From contig CM067556.1 of the NCBI GenBank assembly GCA_034509755.1, forward strand, positions 16,143,501-16,207,500: a stretch of 64,000 bases of DNA, in the 5' to 3' direction. The position numbers and the translations under genes were made by a program. Below, in pieces: positions 11,653 through 22,216 of the stretch (its first letter is position 1; each line of letters opens with the position of its first letter). The stretch is from Anisodus tanguticus (Eukaryota; Streptophyta; Magnoliopsida; Solanales; Solanaceae). The notes under the pieces are model-generated. The model ran no database searches, had not been told where the DNA came from, and saw only the letters and a program-made list of their open reading frames with translations.

Positions 11653-13083
11653 CTATTCAGTATCTGATGGCAAATGTGATGCATCAACAGTGTGCCCAAC
11701 TTCATGTGTTAAATTCTGTAACCCCGGCTTCAATTCCCGGTTGTAAAACTCCTCGTACTCCACGTTATCTCCTCCTTTCTTCTTCACCTCAACAACTCTC
11801 AACGATGGCGTCAACTCAAATATCTCAGCTGCAACTGTCAACGGTCCCTTTGCACCCTCCTTAGACCCCTCCATACTCACTTTACAATCCTTCTTCCTTA
11901 CTGCAAAGCTCACAACTTTAGCAATTTCCTCCAACTTACTTATGATCTTGGACACCGGAGCCCCGGATACAAACCTTGCCCCATCTCCTCCCTCCTCAAA
12001 CAAACCAGACAAATTAAAGCCACGGGAAAATGAAATGATATCAAATGCATTCAAGCTAGCTGGCCTAGGCAAACTAGCCGACCTCCTTCTTATCTCCATT
12101 TCAGATTCAGACTCTGATATATCAGATGAATAATCAACCCCACCATATTCATCATCATTTACACTACACAACTTATCATCCTCAATATAGAATTTGACAT
12201 GTTTAAACCCCTTCTTGAACCACCTATTGTTCATAATCTCCTGAATGGTGATCCTATTTTCAGGATTTATATTAAGAAGGTGCTTTAAAAACCGAGTTAA
12301 TTCAGGTGAAAACCATCTAGGACATCTAAATTCACCCTTATAAATCTTCTTATACATAGCCATAATATTCTGATCATGAAATGGCAAATACCCTGCCATT
12401 AGCACAAAGAGTATCACCCCACATGACCAAATGTCAACTTTGGCTGCATCATAACCCTTTCTAGCTAACACCTCGGGCGCCACATAAGCCGGGGTACCAC
12501 AGAAAGTATGAAAAAGCCCATCTTGCTTAATCTGCTCTGAAATAGCACTAAGGCCAAAATCAGAAACTTTTACATTCCCATCTTCATCTAACAGAATATT
12601 TTCCGGTTTTAAATCCCTATGGTAAACACCACGGGCATGACAAAAGGCGACAGCAGAAATTAACTGCTGGAAATATTTTCGAGCAACTTCTTCCTTAAGC
12701 CTGCCTTTGGCAACCTTATTGAAGAGCTCACCACCTTTAACATACTCCATAACAAAGTAAATTTTGGCTTTTGTAGCCATAACTTCATACAATTCAACTA
12801 TGTTTGGATGCCTAACTCTCTTGAGAATTGAGATCTCACGTTTTATATGATCAATAAGACCAACTTTCAAGATCTTCTCTTTATCAATCACCTTAATTGC
12901 CACAGTCTCATTTGTCTTAACATTCCTAGCATGGTACACCTTAGCAAAAGTACCATGCCCTAAAAGTTTCCCGATTTCATACCTACCCAATAAAAGTCCC
13001 TGATTTTCCTTCTTGCTTAGACTTCTGGCCGGAGCTAGGTTACTGCTAGTGCTGGTATCGCCGGCGGTAGCTGTGCCGGCCAT
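11653..13083 (-). CDS. CIPK: CBL-interacting protein kinase, CIPK12/19-like (SnRK3)
   Basis: This 476-aa Ser/Thr kinase acts with calcineurin-B-like Ca2+ sensors on ion transporters and in stress signalling. The kinase domain (about 35-289) is complete. It has the glycine loop GHGTFAKV (42-49), VAIK with K64, HRD with D157, DFG (175-177) and APE (202-204). The activation segment ends 'FCGTPAYVAPEV'. The NAF/FISL CBL-binding motif is 'NAFDIISFSRGFNLSGLF' (345-362). It is followed by the PP2C-interaction region (about 386-420, 'RKKDCKVSMEG'). The 'LPSDTE' C-terminus and single exon fit the intronless CIPK clade as I remember it. The start is the ATG at 13083 (tccATGGcc). An in-frame TTG at 13101 is not a plausible plant start. 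All catalytic residues are present, so it should be functional. Confidence 0.97.
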   Translation of the reverse strand: MAGTATAGDTSTSSNLAPARSLSKKENQGLLLGRYEIGKLLGHGTFAKVYHARNVKTNETVAIKVIDKEKILKVGLIDHIKREISILKRVRHPNIVELYEVMATKAKIYFVMEYVKGGELFNKVAKGRLKEEVARKYFQQLISAVAFCHARGVYHRDLKPENILLDEDGNVKVSDFGLSAISEQIKQDGLFHTFCGTPAYVAPEVLARKGYDAAKVDIWSCGVILFVLMAGYLPFHDQNIMAMYKKIYKGEFRCPRWFSPELTRFLKHLLNINPENRITIQEIMNNRWFKKGFKHVKFYIEDDKLCSVNDDEYGGVDYSSDISESESEMEIRRRSASLPRPASLNAFDIISFSRGFNLSGLFEEGGDGARFVSGAPVSKIISKLEEIAKVVSFAVRKKDCKVSMEGSKEGAKGPLTVAAEIFELTPSLRVVEVKKKGGDNVEYEEFYNRELKPGLQNLTHEVGHTVDASHLPSDTE

Positions 13084-13474
13084 GGATTCTTGAAATTTCA
13101 ACCAAATTAAGTAAAGCTCAAATTTTCCCCAAAAAAAGAACCAAATTGTCAGATGGGTAATTCAAGATTTCGATAAAGAGGCCAAAATAACAGATGGGTA
13201 TTCAAGATTTGGGAAAAAAGAGCAAATTATGAAAAGGGTCGGTTCAAGATTTGCGAAAAAGGGGGAAAGGAAAGGCCAAAAGATCAATAGGGTTAGTTGA
13301 ATATCGGCCTTAATAATGGATTTTTTGAGGAGAAATTGGCGTTGAAATGGTGAGCTGTCGTGTAGTTGGAGGTTGATGTTATTTGTGTTTTTTGAGCTAT
13401 TTTTAGGTTTGTGTAAAGGAAGAAAAATGATTGTGTACAGAGGTGTATAGCGTATGTATACTCTGTATATCTAT

Positions 13475-13481
13475 CTATATA
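13475..13481 (-). promoter_or_regulatory. Putative TATA box of the CIPK gene
   Basis: TATATAG on the minus strand, about 395 bp upstream of the start codon, within 'caatatatagatagatata'. It implies a 5' UTR of roughly 350 nt. It is the best TATA candidate in the upstream stretch. Confidence 0.45.
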
Positions 13482-13686
13482 TTGGGTGGTGTAGGTTAAT
13501 GAAGGCCGCGGGTGATGCGTACAAGGATTATTTAACGTTGTGGAAAAATCATCAAGTTAATTGTCAATTGGGAAAAGGTTTTTAACTTTTATGTGTAAGA
13601 GGGAAAAAAAGACTGATAATAATAGGAGACCTCTCTTTTTCTTTTCCTTTTTTAAATAAATTAAAATTAAAAAATGATGCTTGAGT

Positions 13687-13719
13687 CACGTGAAGTACAT
13701 GTGATTATTTTTTACGTGG
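13687..13719. promoter_or_regulatory. G-box and ABRE-like pair upstream of the CIPK gene
   Basis: CACGTG at 13687-13692 and ACGTGG at 13714-13719 lie about 210-240 bp upstream of the putative TATA box. Paired ACGT cores of this kind bind bZIP factors and often confer ABA or stress response. A regulatory role here is inference. Confidence 0.45.
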
Positions 13720-14551
13720 ATGGACTTTATTGGATTTGAAGATATATGGTGTGTGCTTCTTTGAAGGGAACTTCCTGATGGGAATATTGAAATTATCCTA
13801 TTTTTGGGTCACAAAAAGGGTTCTTTTTTCCTTTTTTTTTTTTTTTTTTGAAAAGGAGTTTTATTCGTATTTTTGAAGGGCTTTTTTACAGCCACAAAGA
13901 TTTGTGCGATCACGAGATTTTGGTGAATTCTTGAGGTATTTTTTTGGCTATGAATAATATTTTAATATTTATAAACACTGAAGCTTAATAATTTCACATA
14001 TTGATCTGGTTATCAGTCTTTGAAGATACTGATCAAAGATTAAAAATATTTTCAGTGAATTAATGGTTTCACTTACAAAATGTTCAATATCTTATAGTAA
14101 GTAACATTCATATGCGAACCCAACTATTTTTTACAATACGTCCTTCCAATGTTAATTTCAAATAGCACTATTTTTTGCATTTTCAACCAAATATTGTCCA
14201 AGCGTCTTCTAAAATTTCAAACTTTATAAATTCTAACCTTCGTGAATCATGACTAACATGATGTCTAATTGAATTAAACTACTTTTTTTAAGTAGCCAAT
14301 GTCAACTTTAATTTGTTGAATTTGATAGAAAATTTAGTCGACTAGGGTTTGTGAACGGAGAAAGAGATACATTTACTATTTACAGATATCTAAAATTAAA
14401 CCACTACTATTTTTTGTTTTCATTTTATGAGGTAAAGAGAGAGTTTTAGTAAGTTGAATCATTGGTACTCTTCGACTTACTTACGTTTATCAAATTTATC
14501 GATTTCTTATACTGTCTCTCAAGAATATGTATTGCCTAAGTCGGATATGTA
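13720..14551. other. AT-rich spacer between the CIPK promoter and the LINE
   Basis: No gene was seen. It contains a T run at about 13831-13849. Confidence 0.5.
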
Positions 14552-14565
14552 GACTAAAATATCAC
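14552..14565. repeat. LINE target-site duplication, left copy
   Basis: GACTAAAATATCAC here recurs exactly at 22203-22216. The two copies bracket the LINE, whose 3' A-tail (a T run on the plus strand) starts at about 14567. Confidence 0.9.
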
Positions 14566-14809
14566 CTTTTTTTGGTAATTAAGGGACTTTTCATTAATCA
14601 CCAAAGTGCAAGAATTACAAAACTAAGCAGCCTAACATAGTCTGCTTGATCTCTAAAAAAAAAAAAAGCTAACACCTCTAACACCATCCTCCTAACAGAC
14701 TCAAAATACTTATCCTAACTCAGACCAATACTATATGAATCACAAGAAACTAAAATTGATATTTACTAAGTAGCACCCTCATATAGCCTGTTGCCCTGAG
14801 ATTGTTAAA

Positions 14810-15327
14810 TCATGTTACTTGCCAAAACTTCCATTGATGACTCTTTGTGCTCAAAGACTCTTGTTCTCTCCAACCACACAGTATGAATGAACTCTGCATA
14901 GACAAGCTTAAACATTTGTGCTTTATAGCTCCTGCCTCTTGTTGTTTTGATGATCCACTGATGCATATCTGCCCAAGTCCTGTGGGATACTGCTGGTAAT
15001 TGTAACCAGTGGCATAACCTAGCCCAAAGATGTCCACCAAAGTAACATTCTGAAAATAGGTGATCTCTTGTTTCAGGAACCAGTTAACATAAACTGCATA
15101 TGGTTCAACTTGGATACCCCAGCTAATCAACCTATCTGCAGTAAGCATTCTTCCATGCATCTGAAGCCACATTGTGAATATTGCCTTGGGTCTTGCTTGA
15201 TTCTGATACATAGTACCTTTTCATGCCACTTTTGGTAGATTACCCAAGAGATGTAGATACACCATCCTGATAATACTTGTCTTTTTATGAGGAGCAGCAG
15301 TGACAAGGGGAAGATGATCTCTTGCAC
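14810..15327 (-). pseudogene. LINE zf-RVT region
   Basis: Two overlapping frames carry the zinc-binding RT-associated region: 'RPKAIFTMWLQMHGRMLTAD' and 'RLISWGI', followed by a degraded Cys/His segment. The usual C..C spacing is lost. It lies directly downstream of the RT on the minus strand and is shifted in frame relative to it. Confidence 0.75.
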
Positions 15328-16649
15328 AAAATAGTTTCCTAACCATCCAGCATGCCTGCTGAGGAGCAGGCATAGTCATGAAGTCTTGATCCTTATTGTA
15401 GTAGCTATGTACCCATTTGATCCAAAGTTTGTCTTTCTTAGTTGCCAAATCCCAACATGTCTTGATGATAGTTGCCTTATTCCACAACCTCATGTTTATC
15501 ATATTAAGCCCACCTGTTGCTTTAGGAGAGCACAGCAAAGATCTCTTAGTTATCACATTAGCACCTGACCAAATAAAACTTCTACAGTATGCTTCTATTG
15601 CTTTCATCACCTTTGATGGGATAACAAACATTTGAACCCAATAGGTTTGTATTCCAAAAATAATTGTCTGAACCAGTTGGACTCTTCTTGCACAAGAGAG
15701 CTTTTCGCAGTCCATGAGAAAATTCTAGACACCACTTTATCTATCAAAGGCTTCCATTGAAGAACACTAAGTTTCATTTTAGCCAAAGAAATTCCTAAAT
15801 ATTTAAATGGTAGTTCACCTTGACCATAACCCAGCACTTGTTGTATTTGTTGTTGCACCTCAGGTTTTACCCCTCCATAATATATGGCACTTTTGGGCAG
15901 ATTAACTTTTAATCCTGGGGCTGCAGAAAACTCACAAAATATCTCATAGAGCAAGGACATAGATGGCGCATCTCCTCTAGCAAACAATAATAAATCATCT
16001 GCAAATAATAAATGAGTGATGTCCAGTCTTGAGCACAATGGGTGATACTTGAAGTGTTTATCTTGCTTCAATGTTTTCAGAAGTCTACTTGGATACTCCA
16101 TCACTATAACAAACAGAAAAGGAGATATTGGATTTCCTTGTCTGAGGCCCCTAGCAGCATCAAAAGGCCTTGTATATTTCCCATTGACCATGATTGAGTA
16201 ATTGACTGTGGATACACATTGCATAATCCATTTAGTAAATCTGGTAGGAAAACCCAATCCTTCCATTACCTATGTAGATACATTCAATCCACAGTATCAT
16301 ATGCCTTTTGAATGTCCACTTTGATTACACACCTTGGTGAAACAACCTTTCTAGTAAATGCCTTGACTAATTCATGAGCCAAAATAATATTATCTATAAC
16401 TTTTCTTTCTGGTATAAAACCAGCCTGTGTATCAGAAATCAACAGTGGCATTACTTTCTGAATTCTAGATGCCAACACCTTTGCTATAAGCCTATAGAGT
16501 ACTGAATAGCAGTCAATTGGTCTGTATTCTTTGACGTTTGCTGGATTAGGTGTCTTGGGAAGAAGGGTAACTGTACAGTTTATAGATCTCAGCAACTTTT
16601 CAGTGGCAAAGAATTCCTTAACTGCTCTGCATACATCATCACCTATCAC
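15221..16649 (-). pseudogene. LINE reverse transcriptase, frameshifted
   Basis: RT motifs in order on the minus strand are 'LLPKTPNPANVKEYRPI', 'AGFIPERKVIDNIILAHELV', 'KVDIQKAYDTVD', 'GLRQGNPISPFLF' and the catalytic 'LLFADDLLLFARG' (FADD codons about 15994-16005). These are followed by thumb motifs ('KSAIYYGGV', 'LPFKYLGI'). Breaks occur near 16270 and 15660, where the frame changes. The catalytic aspartates are intact, but the protein cannot be made as one chain. Confidence 0.92.
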
Positions 16650-17503
16650 TTGCCATGCTTTCTTGAAGAAGAGTGCATTATATCCATCCTTTCCTGGTGC
16701 CTATCATCGCCAATATCACACAAACCCTTGTATATCTTTTGATCAGTGTCTGGCCTGCATAATTCTAGTTGCTCAGCATGTAATAAAACAGGACCCAACT
16801 TCATAATCAGTTGGTTCACTGCAGGTAAAGTAGTGCATGCAGTGCCCATGAGAGACTTGTAAAAGGAGATGATCTCTTCATGGATTTGAGCTTTATCTGC
16901 TAGTATTCTTCCATCCAATGTTGTCAATCTTGTGATGGTCTTTCTATGCTTCCTCTCTTTCATGACTGCTGAGAAGTATTTAGTATTAGAATCACCAAGT
17001 CTCACCCAAGTGGCCCTGGATTTTTGCTGAAGTATACTCTCTTCCACTAATGACCATTTTTCCAATTTCTTTAGCACTGTTCTTTCATCATCCACCAATT
17101 GATCAGAGTATTGTAATGCAAGTTTGGTCTGTATTTCTTGAAGTTCTTCTCTGGTTTTGAGAATCTTTTCAGTGACACCTTTGAATTCTTCATTGTTCAG
17201 CTTTCTCAGCTTATGCCTGAGTGACTTCAATTTAGACCAAATATTACTCATAACATCTGTGTGAGACCTTTCACCCCCGACTTCTTCTACAAGAGGCAGG
17301 AAATGATCATGTTCTGCCCAAACATTAAAGAATTTGAATGGAATTTTAATGCATGACTCTGCTTCCTGAATTTGAATTATCATAGATGCATGGTCTGAAA
17401 TATGTGGCAGAGCATAACAACACCTGAAATATCTGACAGACTTTGCAAGTGAGTCCATAAAGGTTTTCTGAGCTTCACAGTATTATAGCCATCCACAATT
17501 GTC
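16646..17503 (-). pseudogene. LINE endonuclease end and endonuclease-RT linker
   Basis: The minus-strand segment begins in the endonuclease (DGYNTVKLRKPLW, about 17500-17455). It shifts frame and jumps to 'LPHISDHASMIIQ', the terminal SDH motif. The intervening endonuclease part, including the usual GDFN motif, is missing (about 90 codons). The following 200 residues are the coiled linker ('LRKLNNEEFKGV', 'WVRLGDSNTKYFSAVMKERK'). The rest of the endonuclease lies at 22117-22202, on the far side of the composite insertion. Confidence 0.85.
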
Positions 17504-17508
17504 ATATG
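17504..17508. repeat. TSD of the composite insertion, left copy
   Basis: ATATG, repeated at 22112-22116. Removing the insert and one copy restores an open LINE endonuclease frame across the join. Confidence 0.85.
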
Positions 17509-17692
17509 TAAACGAATATGTTCCCTCATTTTATTGATGAATGATTTACAATATATATAGTATTACAAAAGTATTTATCCTGCTATAAATTAGGTAACTA
17601 ATCAACCTAATTACAAAAAAGATTATAATTCTACCTAAAATAGGAGATATACAATTAATACAATTAATGGAATAATATTCGGGAATATTCTA

Positions 17693-19318
17693 TTACACCC
17701 CCGTAGTCGAAGCGAGAGGTTCATGAACACTGAGACTGGCTCGAAAATCATCAAATAGTATGTGCGGAAGTCCTTTGGTGAAGATGTTGGCAATCTGATA
17801 TCTGGAAGGAACATGAAGGACACGAACTTGACCACGAGCCACTTTTTCGCGAACAAAATAATTGTCCATCTCAATATGTTTAGTGCGATGATGTTGAAGG
17901 GGATTGCCGGAAAGATATATCGCACTAATATTGTCGTAGTAGACCAGTGTTGCCTTTTGAATCGGGCAGTGAAGCTCAAGTAGAAGGTTACGGATCCAAC
18001 AAGACTCAGAGACAACGTTGGCGACACCTTTGTACTCTGCTTCGGCACTGGATCGAGATAGTGTAGGTTGCCTTTTGGAAGACCAAGACAATAGGTTATC
18101 TCCGAGGAAAACGCAGTAACCAGACGAGGAGCGTCTGGTGTCAGGACATCCACCCCAGTCAGCATCAGAATAAGCAGTGAGACCAATGAGCGAGGACCTG
18201 TATACATGTAATCCGAAGTGAAGTGTGCCTTGGACGTATCATAAAATACGTTTGAGGGCGTGCATGTGTGCTTCCGTCGGATTGTGCATATGCAAGCAGA
18301 TTTGTTGCACAACATAGGATATGTCTGGTCTCGTGAATGTGAGGTACTGCAAGGCCCCAGTCATGCTATGATAGTGAGTCGGGTCTGAATACGGAGGGCA
18401 GGAATCAGCGCTGAGCTTGGAATTGGTGTCTACTGGCGTGTGGGATGATTTGCAAGATGTCATGCCTGCACGGTCAAGGATCTCTTTGGCGTATTTCTTC
18501 TGACACAGAAATAGGCAACCAGAATATCGAGTGACATAGATGCCCAAGAAATAACTCAGGGGCCCCAGATCCTTCATAGCAAACTCAAAGGAAATGAGAT
18601 ACATAATGGACCGGCGGAGAGCATTAAATGATGTGGTGAGTATGATGTCATCAACATATAATAAGAGGTAAGCCATGTCTGGACCCTTATTGTAGATAAA
18701 CAGGGAATGATCGGATATGTTGTGTGAAAAATCGATAAAGGAGACATAATCAGCGAACCGCTGGTACCATGCTCGAAGAGCCTGTTTCAGTCCATAGAGC
18801 GATTTCCGCAACAGACACACATAATTCGGATGAATATGATCCCTGAAACCCATAGGTTGATACATATATACTATTTCATGAAGATCCCCATGTAAGAAAG
18901 CAATCTTGACATCAAGCTGATGAATGGGCCAAGACTTGAATAGGGCAATGCTGAGGACGGTCCGAATTATTGCGGGATTTACGAGCAGGCTGAACGTTTC
19001 ATCACAGTCTACTCCCACCTGTTGAGACCTGCCATCACCTACAAGACGAGCCTCTTACCTCTCAAAAGAACTATCAGATTTCTTTTTATGTCTAAAAATC
19101 CATATAAAATGAATAATATTAGCATCATGTGGATGGGGTACTAGGTCCAACATCTTATTATCAATAAGAGCATTATATTCGTCAATCATTGCAGCTTTCC
19201 AATTTGGGTCGGACAAGGCATCCTTCGGATTTCGAGGGACAAGGGAAGGGACAACTGAAACGGATAAGTTAAACAGTCGTTTAGGTTTAGAAATTCCGTG
19301 CATGACATGAGTTTCCAT
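17693..19318 (-). pseudogene. Copia A reverse transcriptase and RNase H
   Basis: RT N-terminus at 19055-19318, RT core at 18239-19018 with 'QLDVKIAFLHGDL', 'SLYGLKQALRAWYQRF' and intact 'LLLYVDDIILTT'. RNase H at 17693-18091 starts 'SWSSKRQPTLSRSSAEAEY' and ends 'IANIFTKGLP'. The three pieces are in different frames. YVDD is intact, but the reading frame is broken near 19050 and 18240. Confidence 0.92.
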
Positions 19319-19543
19319 TGTCCAATAGTGTGTCTCGGGACGCGGGATGGGAGGAGGGTGGGGTGCCGCGGGACTGTCGGGAAGATGAGTAAGGGCAGGG
19401 GTGGCAGGATCGGCTGGCCGAGGCTTGATTTACTGAGAGATGGCTGCGGAATCACCCTGAAACGGGCTGTTTTGGGCCACCGTCGGCGGAACCGGGTGAT
19501 CAGCGTGTCCCGGACTGCTCGTGGTGGGTGCGGGTGCCGGGGT

Positions 19544-20583
19544 CTAGGACAGCGGACTATTTAAATGATGAATTAGAAGGGGGTTCAGGCGATCATCTAG
19601 GAAGTCGTAGTAATGCCGAGGTGGCGAGTTTAGGGAGGCAAATGGGAATTGAGACTCATCAAATAGGATATGACGTGAAATAATAATTTTACAGCTTGAC
19701 AAGTCACAGCACGAGTAACCACGATGATTGGGGGTAACCCAGAAACCCACACGGGGAAGACCAGTGTTAGACTTTATGAGTGGTCGGATGGAGGGGATAA
19801 CAGAGACATCCAAAATACGCAAGAGTTGGTAGGAGGGTTCTTACGAAACAGAACTTGAGTGGGCGACCGTTGAGCTAAAGACTTGTTTGGGATTATGATT
19901 AGAAGATAGGTGGCCATGGAGAGTGCGTAATGCCAGAATTGATGGGGAATTGAGGCGTGAGCAAATAGGGCACGAATTAGGTTATTTATGGTTCAGATTT
20001 TCCGTTCGGCTTTATCATTTTAGGAGGAGGTATAAGGGCATGAAAAACGAAAGGTAAGACCGTTTTTGGAGCAAAACTGTTTGAATTTGTTATTATCGAA
20101 TTCTTTGTCATTGTCACATTGAAAACACTTAATGCTCTTTTCAAATTGTGTTTTTACAAAACCACTAAATGAGGAAAAAATGGGGTAGACCTGGGATTTA
20201 TTGCCAATTGAAAAAGTCCATAGAAAGTTGGAATAATCGTCCAAAAATAACACATAATATTAATGGTCAGCCGTACTTAAAATAGGGGAAGTCCACAATC
20301 GCTATGTATGATATCGAAAGGCTTAAAGTACAATTTGTGGATGCATAAATGGTAATTTATCATGTTTTCCAAAAATACAGGATTCACATATTGGAGTCTT
20401 AGAAATACGGTTGAAATTGATAAAATTATTGTTCCTAAGGGAGCGTAAAACAGAAGCTCTGGGATATCCTAATCTAGAGTGACATAAGGAAGACAAAAGA
20501 GCAGCAAAGGTTGATGGAACTGAAACAGGATTCTTGACGGCGTTTGAAATAGGATAGAGATCTCTGGTGCTGTCACATCTCAT
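19544..20583 (-). pseudogene. Copia A GAG-pre-integrase and integrase
   Basis: The pre-integrase zinc-binding region at 20323-20583 reads 'SLCHSRLGYPRASVLRSL' and 'TPICESCIFGKHDKLPF'. The integrase core at 20020-20253 reads 'FLDDYSNFLWTF' and 'KCFQCDNDKEFDNNKF'. The C-terminal part at 19544-19822 reads 'VGFWVTPNHRGYSCCDLSS'. Frameshifts separate all three. Confidence 0.88.
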
Positions 20584-20813
20584 TATTCATCCCTGTCGTA
20601 AAATCTTTCACAGAAAAACCAAAAGGATCAAAGTCAAGGAAAATATTATTATCAATTATGAAACGTCGCACAGAGATTATATTCTTAATGAGTTTAGGGG
20701 CATGGAAGACATTTTTGAAGATTGGTGGTGGATGTGGTGGGTATAAGGATGAATGACCACAACCGCGAATAGAAATGCATTATCCACTACTAACAATAAT
20801 ATTTCGATTTAAA

Positions 20814-21848
20814 TTACTCAAATTGGAATAAGAGAAGAGAGTACCTTATGATGTCAGCATGTGAGATGTGGCGCATATGTCCATATAAATTTTCGTCTGG
20901 AGTGTTGAGTGACATTGTGTTCATAGCTGCTTCAATTTCAGTCGGTGCATAAGTTGAGGGGGGGCCTATGCTGTGTAGGCATATTGTGGACGTGCGCCGA
21001 GTATGCCAGGTTGGGCCTATCGGGTCAGAGGTGGAATCCACGAGGATGTCGGATACGAGCAAGGAGGAGAGGCCCATGACGGTAGAGTCCATGCGGCCCA
21101 TGGCGGATAGGAAGCCCACGGCGAAGGCTGCGGTCACTGCTGACTGTTTTCTGCCGGCGGGGACTGCCCCTTCCCGCCGCCATTATTGCTGGAATTTTAT
21201 CCGTTGTGGCCCTTGCCGGACTGCCGCCCTCAGCGGTTGTTGCGGGTCGATCCGGATTGATGCGGGTCAGCGGTGCTGGCTGCCGGAGTTAGAGGCCCGA
21301 TCGTCGGCGGAGGGCCCGATGGTTGTGGTGAAGGCGGTGTCTGCAATGCTGGCCTAAGTGGTGCTGCGCTTGATTTTCCGGGTTTCCTCAAGAATTAGCT
21401 TTGAACGGGCCTCATAAAACGGTGGTAACGATGTGCATTGCTTAAGGATGGTGGCAATGCCATCATAGGATTCGTTCAAGCCTGCAATAAGTTGCATAAC
21501 CAGTCGTTGATTAGTGACGGGTGCGCCAACGTTGGAGAGTTGTCAACAAGCATCTTGAGTTCTTGACAATAGGCAGACACGTTTGAGAAATCATCCTGAT
21601 AAACGTCCTTAAACTGATTTTCAAGGTATAACGCTCATTGAGTTTTGTTGTCATGGAAAATACTTTCCAAACGTTCCCAAATTTGGCGGGCAGTGGCATC
21701 GGTTTCAATAATGGTGTGCAACAGATCATTAGAGATCGTGTTGTATATCTACTGGAGGACGGTTGTGTCCAAACGAAACTAGAGTGCATCATCAGAAGTC
21801 GAAGCCGAGGGAAGGTATGTGGACTTCGGTGTAGGAGGGATGATGTGG
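20814..21848 (-). pseudogene. Copia A gag and inactive protease
   Basis: Gag remnants lie at 21511-21848 in mixed frames. The homologous part of copy C is about 44206-44540. The protease site (about 20850-20900) reads D-I-C-A-T-S-H-M, with frameshifts, where relatives have D-T-G-A-T-S-H-M. The catalytic triad is therefore lost. The gag N-terminus is absent because of the junction with the TRIM. Confidence 0.8.
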
Positions 21849-22111
21849 TAGCTTTTGGGGTTGAGTTATGCCCAAGATTCATTCTTTACATGGTATCAGA
21901 GTCATGCACATTCCAATTCTTTGTTCGTCGATGTTGGGGCCCCAAATTATATTGTTCACGCTCCAGTTAATGAGGTCTGGGCGTGCGGGGAGTGTTAAGA
22001 GTCCCACGTCGGGGATGAGATGTATATATGGACTCCTTATATGAATTTGAACAATCATCACCCTACAAGCTAGCTTTTGGGGTTGAGTTAGGCCAACCTC
22101 ACTTCTTTACA
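21849..22111 (+). mobile_element. TRIM retrotransposon with truncated 5' LTR
   Basis: The 3' LTR at 21993-22111 (119 bp) runs TGTTAAGAGTCCCACG...TTCTTTACA. A 42-bp remnant of the 5' LTR (21849-21890, 'agcttttggggttgagttat..ttctttaca') is followed directly by the PBS TGGTATCAGAGTC (21891-21903), complementary to initiator tRNA-Met. A 102-bp internal region without coding capacity ends in 'gcgtgcggggag', the polypurine tract. It lies head to head with Copia A. Its 3' LTR end abuts ATATG. Confidence 0.88.
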
Positions 22112-22202
22112 ATATGGCATTCTAGTTGAATTTGTCTCCCCTTCGCTCCACAGTGGATATATTGTGCATCTTTGCTAATAGGTGTTACTTCATAGACATT
22201 GG
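22112..22202 (-). pseudogene. LINE endonuclease remnant (5' part) beyond the insertion
   Basis: The minus-strand reading 'NVYEVTPISKDAQYIHCGAK' then 'GRQIQLECHM' is open up to ATATG. It continues in the same frame into 'TIVDGYNTVKLRKPLW' at 17503 when the composite insert and one ATATG are removed. The motif layout (..QYIHC..LW) is that of plant L1 endonucleases. 22112-22116 is the right ATATG copy. Confidence 0.85.
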
Positions 22203-22216
22203 GACTAAAATATCAC
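22203..22216. repeat. LINE target-site duplication, right copy
   Basis: GACTAAAATATCAC, identical to 14552-14565. Confidence 0.9.

Larger units (their letters stand above)
17509..21848 (-). mobile_element. 5'-truncated Ale-type Copia element (copy A)
   Basis: Minus-strand Copia retrotransposon of the same family as copy C at 43.7-48.5 kb. The 3' LTR is 17509-17695 (187 bp, TAATAGAATATTC...TTTA in element orientation). It is preceded by the polypurine tract 'cgactacgggggtg'. The internal order is gag, protease, integrase, RT, RNase H. The 5' LTR, PBS and about the first 170 bp of gag are missing. The homology stops at 21848, where a TRIM in the opposite orientation begins. Many frameshifts are present and the protease D-T-G is lost. 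Confidence 0.92.
14566..22202 (-). mobile_element. 5'-truncated L1-type LINE, interrupted by a composite insertion
   Basis: This is a minus-strand non-LTR retrotransposon bounded by the 14-bp duplication GACTAAAATATCAC. Its 3' end is 'ttaattaccaaaaaaa' on the minus strand. It is truncated inside the endonuclease at 22202. About 3.0 kb of LINE remains after subtracting the 4.6-kb insertion at 17509-22111. The order on the minus strand is endonuclease remnant, linker, reverse transcriptase, zinc-binding zf-RVT region and a short 3' UTR. Several frameshifts and a large endonuclease deletion make it inactive. Confidence 0.92.

Noticed and set aside
13084..13101. TTG at 13101 as the CIPK start
   Set aside because: Plant kinases of this group start at the ATG matching 13083. 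TTG initiation is not expected.
21638..21970. Plus-strand 110-codon open frame
   Set aside because: It is the antisense shadow of Copia A gag running into the TRIM.
21849..22111. Treating the two 'agcttttggggttgagttat' copies as a simple repeat
   Set aside because: PBS, polypurine tract and TGTTAAG...TTTACA ends show they are LTR parts of a TRIM.
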